Shown: positions 42,449-54,670 of the stretch, piece by piece
Position numbering within the stretch: the stretch's first letter is position 1
Layout of the letters: every line of letters starts with the position of its first letter
Assembly: GCA_036873755.1 (NCBI GenBank)
Contig: JAVTVY010008073.1
Coordinates: 248,001 to 312,000, forward strand
Length of the DNA: 64,000 bases
Origin: Hanleya hanleyi
Lineage: Eukaryota > Mollusca > Polyplacophora > Lepidopleurida > Hanleyidae
Direction: 5' to 3'
Program-made: the position numbers and the translations under genes
Notes under the pieces: generated by a model
Told to the model about the DNA's origin: nothing
Seen by the model: only the letters and a program-made list of their open reading frames with translations
The model's database searches: none

Positions 42449-42594
42449 TTGATACAAAGCTCACAAGAACAGTTATATTGGTCCCTTTCTTCAGGAAACA
42501 TGGCTCGGACGGACATGGAGTAATATCCACGGTGTTGATCTTGCCTTTCACCGAACCTTGTAAAACATTTGAAAATTCCAAAGTGGAGTTACCA
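42449..42594 (-). CDS. NPC2: NPC2/ML-domain protein, copy B, exon 2
   Basis: Second coding exon. It follows a pyrimidine tract ending CTACAG and ends at a strong GTAAGT donor. It encodes the ML-domain core strand region including LEFSNV, VDITPCPSEPCFLKKGTN and a hydrophobic VLVSF strand. The CPxxPC pair with the following KKG is typical of NPC2. Entry is at phase 2 and exit at phase 1, which fits both neighbours. No stop or frameshift is visible. The short intron 2 (42059-42448) separates it from exon 3 and contains no mobile element. Confidence 0.88.
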
Positions 42595-42689
42595 CTGTAG
42601 AGAGAAGAGCTACCTTATTTATTGACCGATTGAAAATAAAATGGGGAGTTCGGTCAAGGACATCAATTGATAGATCAAATATATACATT

Positions 42690-43313
42690 ACATACTCCAA
42701 ACGCCTCCCCTCGTAAGTCTTCACCTCCACGTTCTGCGCCACCTCCACCTCCTCCATACACATACGCAGCCACCCCATCATCATCTGTGTATTCCTCCTC
42801 CTCATACACAAAAGTCTCATCTCCCCATTCACTTTACACTACAAATACCCGCCTTCTACATCAATACTCGCATAATTCGTCACCTATCCTCCTCTACCGA
42901 ACAAATATTCCTCCACCTTATAAAGATTTATCCTTATCCTTATCAAACATCTATTTCTATATCATACGCACCATTCCCAGCTTCCTTATCCTCTATCCTC
43001 ACACGGAAACTTCTGCCCTCCTCTTCTCGCGCACATATTTCTCCTCCGTCTCCTTCACTCAATATGTATTCTCCTCATGTAACTATACAAATATGTCGCA
43101 CCTCACCCTTCTTTCCTTCCGCCACATATACTCTTTCTACTTCTTTACTTTCATATAATTATTCTTCCACCTCGTCACCTAACACATACATGTATTTTCC
43201 GCCCTTCTGTTTCACATACATACCTAATTCTCAAGGACATACTCATCCACATACTGTTCTGTACATGTTAATGCTCGTTCCTATACAGTCTCCGCCAGTC
43301 CCCTTCACACACA
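42690..43313. repeat. CT-rich minisatellite, left flank of E3
   Basis: Same family as 1387-1743 and 11320-11760. Around 43280-43312 it reads across the E1 insertion point without E1 (GTTCCTATACAGTCTCCGCC then AGTCCCCTTCACAC). Ends in CACACT (43314-43319), the left duplication of E3. Confidence 0.8.
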
Positions 43314-43469
43314 CACACTAGTAGTAAGAATACTTGAAATTCCTTAGCATTGAGGGTGAGGGTGATGACGTCATGTGGCTTGACGCGGCGATGATGTCAC
43401 GGATGAAGTCACATCCGATGACGTCATTTCCGGTGGCATCTGGCTCATTTCCGAGGTGGGGTTACACGT

Positions 43470-44020
43470 CTATGAGGACAATGTCACCATTGTGAAAGAC
43501 GGGATGTCTGTTGGTCGGGTCCGAAGTCCACATCGAATACGGTTACCCTACATCATGACGATTCGACCAAATTTAAACGGATGTTTTGTGGTGAACTGGA
43601 TGGGAACTTCATCCACATCGAGAACGCCATCTACGTACACCATGGACCATTATTTGCACGTCTGGGACGTTACCAGGACCCCCCCTGAAGCTTCACCCTA
43701 GACCCTGATCTGTGGACGGCCTTTGAGAAGTGGTGCCTATTGTGGACCAGCTGTTTACACCGAACGAGCGGTCAGCCGTCCAGTTGGCCTGGGCTCGTGC
43801 CCTGAGTGACGAGGCAGGCAAAACCAGATGAGCAAATGATCAACCGCTTCAAGGCAAAAGACTATCCGGTACTCACCGCCATTAAAGATGTGCCACTTGA
43901 TACCCGTAGTCCACCATTGGAGGAGGACGCTATAGACTATCCGGCTAGGCTCGGTCTACCCAGGATATATACAACGGTGGTAGAAGCCGAACATCAGAAA
44001 GGAATATCGACCTCGTTATA
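43470..44020 (+). pseudogene. Duplicated-domain protein of E3, decayed
   Basis: Homologue of 29064-30199. In shifting frames it shows DVCW, TVTLHHDDSTKFKRMF, GELDG, HHGPLFARLGRYQD, then LDPDLWTAFEK, VDQLFTPNERS and EDAIDYPARL, with a large part of the second domain missing. It retains the base that E2 lost, which identifies the E2 lesion as a deletion. Followed by the integrase at 44060. Confidence 0.65.
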
Positions 44021-44059
44021 AATACACGATACTCTCTGGATCCATTATCAGTCATTACC

Positions 44060-45049
44060 ATGAAGCGCTGGAAGAAGGTGTTGGATAACTTATACTGCAG
44101 TTCCGACAGTCCGCCAGCCTATAATGCATTGTCTGCCCTATATCGAGCCGCTAAACCCCACGGCATTCGTCTATCGCAAGTTCAAGATTGGCCCAAACAA
44201 CAAGACACCTATACCTTTCATGGAGCTGCCCGCCGCCATTTTCCACGGAACCGGGTCAGCGTTGGTGATATTCCCAATGGTAAGCGGATTTGGGTCGATA
44301 TGAGCGCCTTTGCCAAACACAACGATGGAAATCGGTACATATTGACATGTATCGATATCTTGTCGAAGTATGCGAGGGTGGTACCCATCCGGTCGAAAAC
44401 AAGGGCGAATCTCGTAGCTGCGTTCAAGGGCATCTTCAAGACCTGGCACAAATCCTTGTATTTACAAACCAACGAAGGCACGGAATTTCTCAACAGACCG
44501 TTCCAACAGTTTCTGAAAGCCCAGAAGGCATTCTTCTTTCACACATACGAGACCAATGTTTCCTTCGTGGAAAGATTCAACAGGACATTCAAAGGCCGCA
44601 TGTATAAATATTTCACCTATAAGAATACACGACGGTACATCGATGTTCTTCCCCAGCTGTTGGAAGGTTACAATCGAGCCTATCATCGGAGTATACAGAG
44701 AGCCCGCATTACCGTTATCGAAGGCAACGAAGCCCAAGTCCGGCGTATCTTGTACCTGATGCAATCCCAACCACGATCGAATGAGGTGTTTAAGGTCGGG
44801 GACCCAGTACGGATCAGTAAAGTCAAGGGCAAGTTCGGGAAGAGTTACCTCCCCAACTGGATCGATGAGCACTTCCTGATTAAATGCCGTATACCCCGAC
44901 AACCGCGAGTATATGAACTGGAGGATCTTCAAGGGGAACCGTTGCAAGGGACGTTTTACGAGCAAGAGTTACAGCCCGTGGTGAAAACAGGTCAAGACTA
45001 CTACACTGTGGAACGCATCCTGAAAACAGAGTGACGACGAGGCAAGACG
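44060..45049 (+). pseudogene. Polinton integrase of E3, catalytically altered and interrupted
   Basis: An open frame of 324 residues from the ATG at 44060 ends at a TGA (45032-45034) that precedes the chromodomain. Compared with E2, the segment before VDMSAFAKHN is changed by a short deletion plus a one-base insertion that restores the frame, replacing the catalytic ADL region with IPNGKRIW. The second catalytic Asp is Asn (LQTNEGTEFLN). The Glu in VERFNRTF remains. The chromodomain is then split by the transposon at 45050-45864; its FVKWQGW-type part resumes at about 45874. Dead by several independent criteria. Confidence 0.85.
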
Positions 45050-45864
45050 TACGCTCATACTATTCAGCTTGTATCACTGACGTCCCTACTCTCCTTGTTC
45101 CCCAGCTGATTCACATCGCCAAGTTCGCGCCTCTTGGCCGTAATGGGGCGCTTTATCTGGTTACCCAATCGCCGTGCCGTAATAGCTTGGAGATAACCAG
45201 ATTCCTCATACTAACCACGATTGGCTAACTACCTCACGTGATCGAAATTATGACATGCCTTCATGATACTGACGATTCTCACGTAATGTGGAAGCCATGC
45301 CAATATTTTGACAGCGACACGCCCTCTTACCGCATCTCTCAAAGGAACTTATCCCCGTCTTTATTACAGTCAACATTCAATTCAAAATCTGAAACAATTG
45401 AACGGTGTTTTTACGTTACCATTTAGGCAGCTTGATCTCCTTATATACTCATGACGATAAAGCGTGGTCTTATCAGTGGGATATTAACAACATTTACAGG
45501 GATTTGTTTGTTAATTATTTGAAGGTATCAATGAACAAATGTTTGCAATCGGTTGACGAACCTTACTAAACAATGGAGGAAGTTATCCAAAAATCTGTTC
45601 ACCCTTAACTCAGAAATTAACGTAATTAGAGCTGTTTTGCCGTCCGTTTATTGTTAGTTTTGCCGTTAACGACATATGAACGTTTGAAAAGGGAGACAAC
45701 TCATACTGCCAAGACTCTTCCGTAAGAATGATATTCATTGGTCATTGGTGGTTGGCCTGTGCAGAGCGCCCCCTTACGATTAAGAGGCGCGAAATATGCG
45801 ATATGAATCAGCGGGGGGACAAGGAGAGTAGGGACGTCAGTGATACAAGCTGTTTATCAGCGTA
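45050..45864. mobile_element. 815-bp TIR transposon with 9-bp target duplication
   Basis: Flanked by GGCAAGACG at 45041-45049 and 45865-45873. Ends TACGCT(C/G)AT...CAGCTTGTATCACTGACGTC pair as imperfect ~100-bp inverted repeats including ACTCTCCTTGT and CGCGCCTCTT blocks. No transposase, so non-autonomous. A 9-bp duplication fits Mutator-like or similar superfamilies, but the superfamily cannot be fixed by eye. Confidence 0.85.
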
Positions 45865-45873
45865 GGCAAGACG

Positions 45874-46145
45874 GTGCACTTCGTGAAATGGCAAGGCTGG
45901 CCCAGTTCCCTCAATTCCTGGGTCGCGGCCAACCAGATGAAACGACTATAAAACCAGAAACCACCGCCGTCATCCTTCATTTCACGTTCGACCATGAACA
46001 CACTACTATGGATAAAGCGTTTCTGAACACAGTCTCCCAAAACGCACAAAGCACAAGTGGGCTTCGTAGTGACACTGCAAACCCTGCTGGGCGTTTTGTA
46101 CGGAGGTGTGTTTTACGACGTAGCCTATCTCAGCCCGTCAAACCT
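45874..46145 (+). pseudogene. E3 integrase chromodomain tail and membrane-protein remnant
   Basis: After the transposon the integrase frame resumes with CACTTCGTGAAATGGCAAGG. An ATG at 46008 (MDKAF) starts a homologue of 27912-27616, frameshifted so that the transmembrane part (GFVVTLQTLLGVLYGGVFY) appears in the next frame. Homology ends near 46145, where the Polinton sequence is cut. Confidence 0.7.
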
Positions 46146-46334
46146 CACCCACAGACCACTACCACACCACGAATACAATCCAGGTCAACATCGACCCCCA
46201 AACCAAGTATTGCAGCGCCCACTACGCCGACTCCGGTTCACTCGTATCAAATTTTCAAGAATGGGTTACCACGACAGCGGATAGACCTCCAACCATGGAA
46301 TCCGGTGGCAACAACATTTCACCTGCCTCAATGC

Positions 46335-46625
46335 GGGGCCGACGATGCTCGTCCATTAACATCATATGAGTTATAGCTGTGAACTGATCTGTCGTCACAG
46401 CTCCCGAGCTAGCGTATCTAATTCCGCTTAAGCCGGTGCTAGGGGCTGTGTGGATACTTCATAGTCTCCACATGAACAGCTGCAATAAAAGCGCGGCTGA
46501 GATACTAAGGCTACGTCCGAGAATCCATCGTATTCTCGGGTCTGAATGTGAGGTGCCGAGGAAGCTTTCCTGTAGAGACATATGGTTGTTCTTTAGTCAC
46601 CAGATGTTGTCAATTTTTCTCACCT
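46335..46625. repeat. Dispersed cassette copy inside E3
   Basis: CTCGTCCATTAACATCA, AACTGATCTGTCGTCACAGCTC, CCGCTTAAGCCGGTGCTAGG and AATAAAAGCGCGGCTGAGATAC: same family as 11762-12010, 12245-12475, 58235-58530 and 58735-59020. It abuts the Penelope-like endonuclease, so it may be that element's terminal sequence. Confidence 0.65.
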
Positions 46626-46626
46626 T

Positions 46627-47178
46627 TTGCATATCGCTCCAATCAGACAAGACGCACTTCGTCCAGAAATTCGTTCAACATGCCGACAGCGTGATTACCC
46701 CACCCATTTCCCGTGTCGTGTGGTGTTATGGTGTTATACAAACTGTATTTATTTAGTTTCCTGTAAGAAGTGTGGTCAAAAGTATGTTGGCAAGACCACC
46801 CAAAGACTCCATCTTAGGGTGAATGGTCACAGAAAATCCGTTAGGAAAAAGCAATTGCTTATAGATAAGCTTTTTTTCTGGACCCGACGATGGCTGGGAC
46901 AACTTTAGTATCCAGATCATAGACGTCGTCTATCCATCTACCAAGGATTCCCCCTTTGGATTTGAGAGAAAAATCCGAGAGCGGGAACTATTCTGGATGC
47001 TAGAATTTGGGTCAGTGTTTCCATATGATTTAAATGATAATGTCAGTGGGTTCAGCAATGTTACAAACCGCCGTCCAAATATATCCAATATTACCCAGCT
47101 ATTTAAGCCCTATCAACGAAGACATCGCAGCCATGGTTGGAGAAAGTTTAATAGTGCGATGATTCACGATCATATCAC
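46627..47178 (+). pseudogene. GIY-YIG endonuclease end of a Penelope-like element
   Basis: IYLVSCKKCGQKYVGKTTQR with LHLRVNGHRKS carries the GIY-YIG signature with the CxxC insertion of Penelope-like elements (YLV, YVGKT, R, NGH). After a frameshift near 46890 comes ERKIRERELFWMLEFGSVFP, the usual post-endonuclease tail. Only the C-terminal domain is present; the reverse transcriptase is missing. The frame is cut at 47178 by the LTR element and continues at 54979. Confidence 0.75.
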
Positions 47179-47482
47179 TGTAGTAAGACTAGGTTTTCTC
47201 ACTTGCCAGAATTAGACCATTAACGAATAGTGTCAGATTGTTGCAGGGGAGTGCTTTATTATAGAGTTATCTCCCCTTGGTAGAGGGCGCTGATTGTCCA
47301 TTAGCCAATCAGAGTAACTCGGGGGCTTGGTAAAGGAGCCAGAGGAGGACATAACCAGAGAACGACTTGACCTGGACTGCAAGAGACTGACAAGACCTGC
47401 TGACTTGCTCTCTCAGGGTTTTAACCGGCAGGTAAGGCTGTCTTCTATACTGGCTAATATCTAGGTAGCAGAAGTTACTACA
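47179..47482 (+). repeat. 5' LTR
   Basis: 304 bp, TG...CA, one mismatch to the 3' LTR. Confidence 0.93.
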
Positions 47483-50428
47483 ATTGGCGTCAGAAGCTAA
47501 AATATCAAGCGTAGAGTTGTGATTATTTTTCGACAATTTTTCGCTCGATAGTGAACTGAGTGCAGTGCCAAGTCCGGCGGCCATCTTTGGATTTTTGAAA
47601 ATTGGGGTGTGAAAATCTTCATTTCCGAGTCCTGACAAACTTGTTGGCTTTCAGTTACGATTGGGTCGATATAAACTGGAAGTGTGTTACTTTATGAAAG
47701 GGGTTTTGTGGAATTTTGAGCTTCCAGCGAAGTTCTGAAATATTTATTTTTTTTCTCTCGTCGCCATGGTCACGTTTTTTCGCGATGGCGGATTTTCCAA
47801 ATGAAATTGATTTGGCTTTCATTGGTTGTGAACTAGAGATTATACAGCAATAGTTCTGAAGCTCTGTGCAATATATGGAGTGGTTTGACAATGATTGTTC
47901 CGTGAATTGAGCCAAAAACAGTCTGTGTGTGTTGTGACGAAAATTGGACCCTTGATAGTCTTCTCTTTCGTCAGATCGGCTTTCTTTGCCATATTTGTCT
48001 TGATATAATTTATCGCGAGTGAAGCGGGGTTATTTTGAACAACCCAGTTTACAATTTGGTTTGAGTTCGCGTTCCTTTTGAAAATTTTGGGAGTTGACTG
48101 ACACGTTGTTGTGGTTATTTGGAACAACAACAACAACGACAGTAACTTGAAGGGTAACATTCGGGAATAAAAAGGAATAGGATTGTAATTGTTTAGGTTG
48201 GTTAGACGGCCAGTATAGCGGGCAGACTTGCCTGCTGGTTGCCTTCAATATTGCACCTTAGATTTAGCTAGAGTTTTGTGTGATTTGGTGAATTTTGATG
48301 TATATATATTTTTTTTCTGAGATAGTATTTGGTAGGGAAAATTAGGAGTAGAAGTTGGGATAAAGGTTTTGAAGGTGCAATATTTGAATGGTTTATATGT
48401 TAATGTTTGTGTTGTCATGTATGTGTACCGGTACTGTTTGTGTGTCCATATGTGTATTTTTGTGTTTTGTTCATAGTCCTGTCCCATGATAATTATATTT
48501 GTTATGTGCTCGGTGGTTGGGTTGGTAATGTTGGGGTTTTTTGGAGAAGATTTGGAGCATGGGATGAAGTTTTAGTGACTGAACGCGGTCAGATTAGTCA
48601 TTTCCTTTCGGTTCGGTGATTGAGTTTGGGGTACAGGGTCATGTACTGCATGACCTTGTGATGTACGTGGATTCATCAGTCGTGCTGTTGACAAATTGTG
48701 GTTATTCTTGCTGTGCCACTGGTATATTTTTGCACGGTTGTCTTATCGAGACTTGTTTGTGGGAGTCTATCGCACTGTCAATTTCTGTTGACCATTTTTC
48801 ACTGGTGTGGTCGACTTACAATGTATAGCAATAGTTTGGCTTTGTATTATCGGTCAAACTACATTGACTTTTCCGGTGGTCAGTTTTTGTGAATTTGATT
48901 GGGACATTCACTGAAAATCTATGGCCTAAAGGCTAGAGTTCAATTTAGTAATTTTTGGAATTCGCCCAATTTCGTCGTCAAGTTCACCTGGCTATTTCCT
49001 GGTAGCTATTGCGCGAGGGATTAGCTGGTGCTTACATTGAATGTGGGGGATTTTCTCTCGTTTGATTGAAATTCTTGCTAGCCATGGCATAGAACATTCA
49101 AATTAATGTTTCAATAGATTTGCTAATATATTGGTACCTAGTTTATTTTTGGACTTGGTCAAAATTTATCTTCATAGCTTGGCTACTAACTTTGTGGCTT
49201 TTCGTGAGGTGTTACTTGTAGCTGAATGCTACCTGTGAGTGTACATAGTGAATAGATAAATTGCTGGTGTTCATTCTGATTGAAATTGAATTGACCTCAT
49301 ATTCTGTGGTGGTCAGTATACACTGTAAACCTTGATGGTGTACTCATTGGTGACTTACACTGTAAAGAGGGTGAGTGATCAGTGTTGCTGAAATACACTC
49401 AGTATTTTGGGAATAATAAGTTTTGAGTTTAAATAAACAGTCAATATTTTGGTGATGGGGTGTTAACAAACTTGTACCATATTTAATCAGATTTTGATCT
49501 GGTGAATGTGGTTGATTGTTTGGTGTTCATTACAACACAAACTCAGATGGTATTTTGAGATTTGAGTGTTGACATATCAACACTGCACTCAATTTGATTG
49601 TGGTCTGGTGGTGTTAAGTGGCACCATCTGATTTTAATGGGCTGGTGGTGTTAAGTGGCACCATCTGATTTTGATTGAGGGTTTAGTGTTTATTCAAACA
49701 CACATCCTTGAGTTTACTTTGGAAAAAAAAAAAAATATATAAAAAATTAAAATTTTCTTTTGAGTGTTGACATATCGGCGCTACACTCAATTACATAGTG
49801 GTCTGGTGGTGTCAAGTGACACCATCTGATTTTGGTTGAGTGATTGGTGTTTATTAAAACACAAACTCTTACATTTAGTTGAAAAAAATAAAAAATAAAA
49901 TAAAATAAAAACAATTGGTGTAGCATCAACATTGCACCCGATTAGAGTGTAATCGGGTATTGTTGGGCAACACCAGTTGATTTTGGGATTTGAAGGGCAT
50001 CTATTAAATAGTCAACCATAATTGAGTTGATTGCAAAATGCCAACTTGGTGAATTTTGATCCTATTTATTTTAGGAAATAGACTTTGATCATTGATAATT
50101 AGGTCTCATTTGGTCTTGATTGGCACCATTTGATGATTGTTTAGTATTCAACACCCGTACTATTGAGCTATTACGCTTTAACTGGGCTACTAGTGACATC
50201 GATTATTTTGTATTTTATTTGGCTTGGTTTGTTTCTAGTTTTTGGACTCCACAGGAAAGTTGCAACAACGTGTTGACTGTGGTAACGTGTGATGCACTTG
50301 TTTTGAAGGGTCTTGTTCTTTTTCATTTTTCCTGATGGGTTTGAGTTGAATAATCACTTTTGGAAGTGAGTATTGCAGTTTATTGAATACTTGCATTTGC
50401 ATTTTTGTGGAGTCCCACAATTCACACC
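47483..50428 (+). other. Long untranslated leader of the LTR element
   Basis: Nearly 3 kb without coding sequence. At 49320-49990 there are degenerate ~150-bp repeats with GGTGGTGT(T/C)AAGTG(G/A)CACCATCTGATTTT. Such a leader is much longer than usual. Confidence 0.65.
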
Positions 50429-51829
50429 ATGACAGAACTGGTACCAGTAGACGTATCAATGGCACATAATATTGAACAATTCCAGAAGAATCCTTTGATG
50501 GAGAATTCTCTTATTAGTGGGGTAGATGTTTCCATTTGCCCTGAGTATGTTTCAGATTTAATTGAAAAACATGTAGGCGAATTGCGAACTGAGATGGAAA
50601 ATCACATTCAAAATTTAAGGGGGAAAGGGAATCTGTTGTTCAGAGTCTCTCTCAGACCTTGACAGAATGTGTTATCAGAATCGATCAGCTGGCAACTAAC
50701 CAGAAAGAATGTGTTACCAAAATCGGTCAGCTGGTATCTAACCAGGAGAAGTGGGAAACAGTAGGTGAACAACTTGGAATGATAATGACCATGATGCAAG
50801 GCCAGGGGACTAGTCCAATGGTTAGAGGGGTGGGGGCTGATGCTAGTTCATTGCAAACTGATGGCAGTGCGGTTAGGCTGACAATGGGTAATGATGAGCA
50901 GGAAAATTTGTCTGTGGTCAATGTTGCGCAAATGCCGGGGTTGGGGGGTGGGGAATGTAATTCTGGTGAGGGTACCCAGCATGCACATTATATGGATGCA
51001 GGAGTGGTGGATGCTTGTGAGGGGTCAGGGCATCATGAGAGGGTGGAGCACCCTTCTGTGCCCATCTCTGACCCTTTCGTCCCTTCACATAGTAAGGTTG
51101 GGGAGGAGCACAAAGGTATCCATTCCTCTCCATCCATTGATCATTCTGACATTGCTCATGGTCAGGGGGACAAGGGAGTTAATTTAATAGGGTCAAATGT
51201 TTCGCAGCCTATCCGGCAACATAAAGCGAGTTCGAGATCACGTCGACTTCTCCGTGGTCCTCGAACAGTACGCTGGCATAGCCGTAGCCCTTTAACATCA
51301 CGTGGCCAGCCCCTCAGCATCACCTTTTACACGTAGTAGCAGCCGTCCACTTCCGAAAACATTAGTTTTTTCCGGCGATGCCAAAGGTTGGTCGCCGTTT
51401 AAAATTAAATTTGAATTAGAAGCTCAAGATCGGAAGTGGAGCAAGGCCAAATCTCTAAAGCGTTTGACTGAGTGTATGCATGGCAAGGCCATCGAGTATT
51501 ACTCTTTCTTACCGAAAGCAGTTTGTAATTCTTTCGATGAGCTGTTTGAAGCCTTAGACAAACGGTATGGCGATCTCGAGCCTCCTCAAGCAATCCGACA
51601 TCGGTTGCAGTTGGAGGAGCGGGGGGCCGATGACAATTTGGCTGATTTTGCTTATAGGTGTGTTGAGTTAGCTGTGAAGGGGTATCCGGGGGCTCCACGT
51701 GAGTTAGTCGAATCGATAGCTGTGGAGCAATTTTTCAAAGGTTGTCATGAACCACAGGCTATAGTTTTGTTTGCCATGGAGAAAGACCCCAGAACTATTC
51801 AGGATGCGTTGACATGTGTCAACGCCTGA
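50429..51829 (+). pseudogene. gag of the LTR element, in three frames
   Basis: The ATG at 50429 (MTELVPVDVSM) opens an N-terminal region that shifts frame near 50655. It continues as a coiled-coil-like/low-complexity part to about 51300 and shifts again into a retrotransposon gag core (KTLVFSGDAKGWSPFKIKFE, LTECMHGKAIEYYSFLP, FDELFEALDKRYGD) ending at 51829. The core matches the capsid-like domain of Ty3-type gags. Frameshifts may be decay or one programmed slip; two shifts in an element this young are surprising. Confidence 0.7.
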
Positions 51830-51878
51830 CTGTATAATCATCAAGCTTTGAATGTAGCAGAGGTCCGTCTAGTTTCCA

Positions 51879-52508
51879 TTGAGACTTGTTAATTCTCCCG
51901 AGCTACCGGTAGCCAGTGAAGCCCCTATTAACAGAGTTACCTGTTACTCGTGTGGGAAAAATGGGCATAAGAGCTTCCGATGTCCCCAAGTACGATGCCA
52001 TCTTTGTCGCCAATTAGGGCACATAAGTCGAAGTTGCCCCGTTCGCACTAATCTTGACGGGTTGGTTACCACAGGAGGACCTGCCTTGTCAGATTGTGCT
52101 GGGTCGACTGCTGCCGTTCGAGGCGTTACCGTGTCTGGGGCTCGGAAGGGGGCAATGGTAGTTCCGGTCAGGGTCGGGTCCGTTCCAGTGAGTGCGAAAG
52201 TGGATACTGCTTCTCAGGTAACAGTGATGAGTCCGGAATTATTTGGAAAGTTAGGGCTTATGGGACTGTCATCCACTCCCATTAAGCTAACTGGTGCATT
52301 TCAGGGTACGGCCAGTATGGGAATGTTGGTTCGACAGGTTCCCCTTTCCATTGCAGGGTTTAACTGTTTTGGAGACATGGTTGTAGCCCCGGTGGTTCAG
52401 GATTTGTTACTGGGCTCGGACTTTCTGTCCGCTTATGGCTGTGTCGTTGACTTTAGGAAGAAGGCCCTGGTTATTGGGAACATGGGGGTTCCTGCAGTAG
52501 AATGTTAA
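51879..52508 (+). CDS. Nucleocapsid knuckles and aspartic protease of the LTR element
   Basis: Two CCHC knuckles (CYSCGKNGHKSFRCP and CHLCRQLGHISRSCP) followed about 75 residues later by a retropepsin with active site DTASQVTVMS and a C-terminal LLLGSDFL. It sits in another frame than the gag core. The frame ends at 52508 with no polymerase after it, which makes the element a gag-protease unit dependent on a partner for reverse transcription. Confidence 0.8.
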   Translation: MRLVNSPELPVASEAPINRVTCYSCGKNGHKSFRCPQVRCHLCRQLGHISRSCPVRTNLDGLVTTGGPALSDCAGSTAAVRGVTVSGARKGAMVVPVRVGSVPVSAKVDTASQVTVMSPELFGKLGLMGLSSTPIKLTGAFQGTASMGMLVRQVPLSIAGFNCFGDMVVAPVVQDLLLGSDFLSAYGCVVDFRKKALVIGNMGVPAVEC

Positions 52509-54670
52509 TGCATGATCACCGGTTTGGACAATGCTTCAGTTTAGTTCTCTTTTAGCATTGGTAATGTTAGGGGGCAATGCAGATTGGCAGTGGGCAATGG
52601 CATGTGGCGCCATCTAGCACACTGTTTTGAGTTGATTTTGATGTTGGTGATGTCTTTGTATTTTGATATAGGTGATGTGGCATTTTGGTTTGATGTTGTG
52701 TAGGTTGTTTTTTGGTTGTTGGGGGAAAGATAAAAAAAAATGATAAAATGTCTGACAAGAAATCTGTGATATGTGTGGATGTTGGATAATGATGTGCTGT
52801 GTTGGATAATGGTGTGTTGGTGGATTTGTGGTGTGTGGACCAATATTTCAGAATGATTATTTTTGGTAGATTGAGTGTTCAGTAGAGTGTGGTGTGTGTA
52901 CCTATTTTAGAACAGTTGGTGTGTTGGGAGAACATGTGATGTGTGTTGGAAAAATGTGCAGTGTGTGTTGCGTGGTTGTGTGATGGAGATATGTTCAACT
53001 TAGCGGGTTAGGAGAAAGGCTCGAGTGCAAGTGGAGTGAATGGGGTTGTGGAATGGTGGTTTGGGTTAAATTTTATCTGTGGGTTCAACCCTCACGGTTG
53101 GCATATCATTCGGCAATGGTTAAATGGTGTTAAATGTACATGTAAGTTACTTGGATGCTATATGAGTTTTTGCCGAGGAGAGTGCGAATGGTGAGGGATG
53201 ATTTAACAAGGGGAGAGAATGACGGGGCAATCCATGTTGGAGACACAGGGCCAAAGGAGTTTGTGGCCACAACTCTGCTTGTGTCTTCTCTATGGAAGCC
53301 CCAGTGAGTTATGCACCGATGTTTGTCATCCCGGTTTAAATTTATTGAATCAGGGTCTGAAATAAAAGTCAGACATCGGACAAGCCTTGACCGTGTTTGG
53401 TTGAATGCTCACTGTGGAGCATTATGTCTGATCAAATTCGGGGATCATTTTGGATATGTTTATTCAGACCCTGGCTAATTGATCATTGGCAATGCGGTAA
53501 CATCAGCAACGCAGTGCACTTCTGTTCAATGGATTCCGATATTCCTTCTGGTCCTGCAGATTCATCCACATGTTGAGTTGACGTGTTAGCGGCACCTTGT
53601 GCACGGGTGTTTCACATGCGTTGATTCTTCATGTGTGTGTCTCTGTTGATGCATACAGAGGATACTGGTTTCCTGAAGCCTTGAGCTATATGAGTAGTCC
53701 CACAATGTATGGAGGACTGACAGGCAGTTACTGTTTTAGTCAGACTATGTTCGCTAGCCAGTCAATCAACTATTGAGAGACTGAGTGTCTTGCAGTTATT
53801 GCCTTAGTCGGTCTACTCTTGATGGGATATCTGATATAGCCAGTCCCTCTAGTTACTTGAGTCTGGCAGTTATTCCTTGATCAGCCTGATTATAGCCAGG
53901 GACTGATAGGTTTTCAAACTGAGCAAGCTCTCATCGAGTGCTGACAGTCTAAAAGTTACTGTCGCTATTGTCGTTAGTCAAAACTTGATAGACTGTCTGA
54001 TATAGTCAGTCCCTCAATGTAGGAGAGTCCGGCAATTATTTCATTAGTCGGTCTGTTTCTTGACAGGCTGTATAGTGTAGCTAGTCTCTCAGTTTAAGAG
54101 GGGCTGACAGATTATAAAATGTCAGGTGCATTTTGTCAAACATATTTTTGGACTGTCTGATATAGTCAGTCCCTCAATGTAGGAGAGTCTGGCAATTATT
54201 TCATTAGTCGGTCTGTTTCTTGACAGGCTGTATAGTGTAGCTAGTCTCTCAGTTTAAGAGGGGCTGACATTATAAAATTGAGTGAGCCCTTAATTTATGA
54301 GGGGAAGGGAAGGTTGGGGGAAAAGGTAGATTCCATAGTGAGTCGGACTGGTACTTAAAGTGGGCCAGTTCGCTCCAGCTCCTTTGGGTCTTCTTTGGGA
54401 AATTAGAGGTCTGTTGAAAAATCGACCTGAGGGTTGGGGTTAGAGATCAGCTTCCATGATCTGGGGTTGGGTATTTTATTGTCGGACTAATATTACGTAG
54501 TTTGTTATTAGGTAATGTCCGGTTTTTAGCCCAGTTCAAAGTAGAGAAAGCTTTAGGTACAGTTCCGTACTTTTATGGTATGTTTTTTTTATCATTGGGA
54601 ATACTTTGCTGGAGTTTTAGACTCTGTCAGTCGCTGGTATGCCCTTCCCCAAAAAGAAAAGGGGGAAGAG
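52509..54670 (+). other. 3' non-coding part of the LTR element
   Basis: Over 2 kb where reverse transcriptase and integrase would normally be. TG-rich, with no domain. A ~161-bp direct repeat (GACTGTCTGATATAGTCAGT... GAGGGGCTGACA) occurs at 53990-54110 and 54152-54270. Ends in the polypurine tract. Confidence 0.7.
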
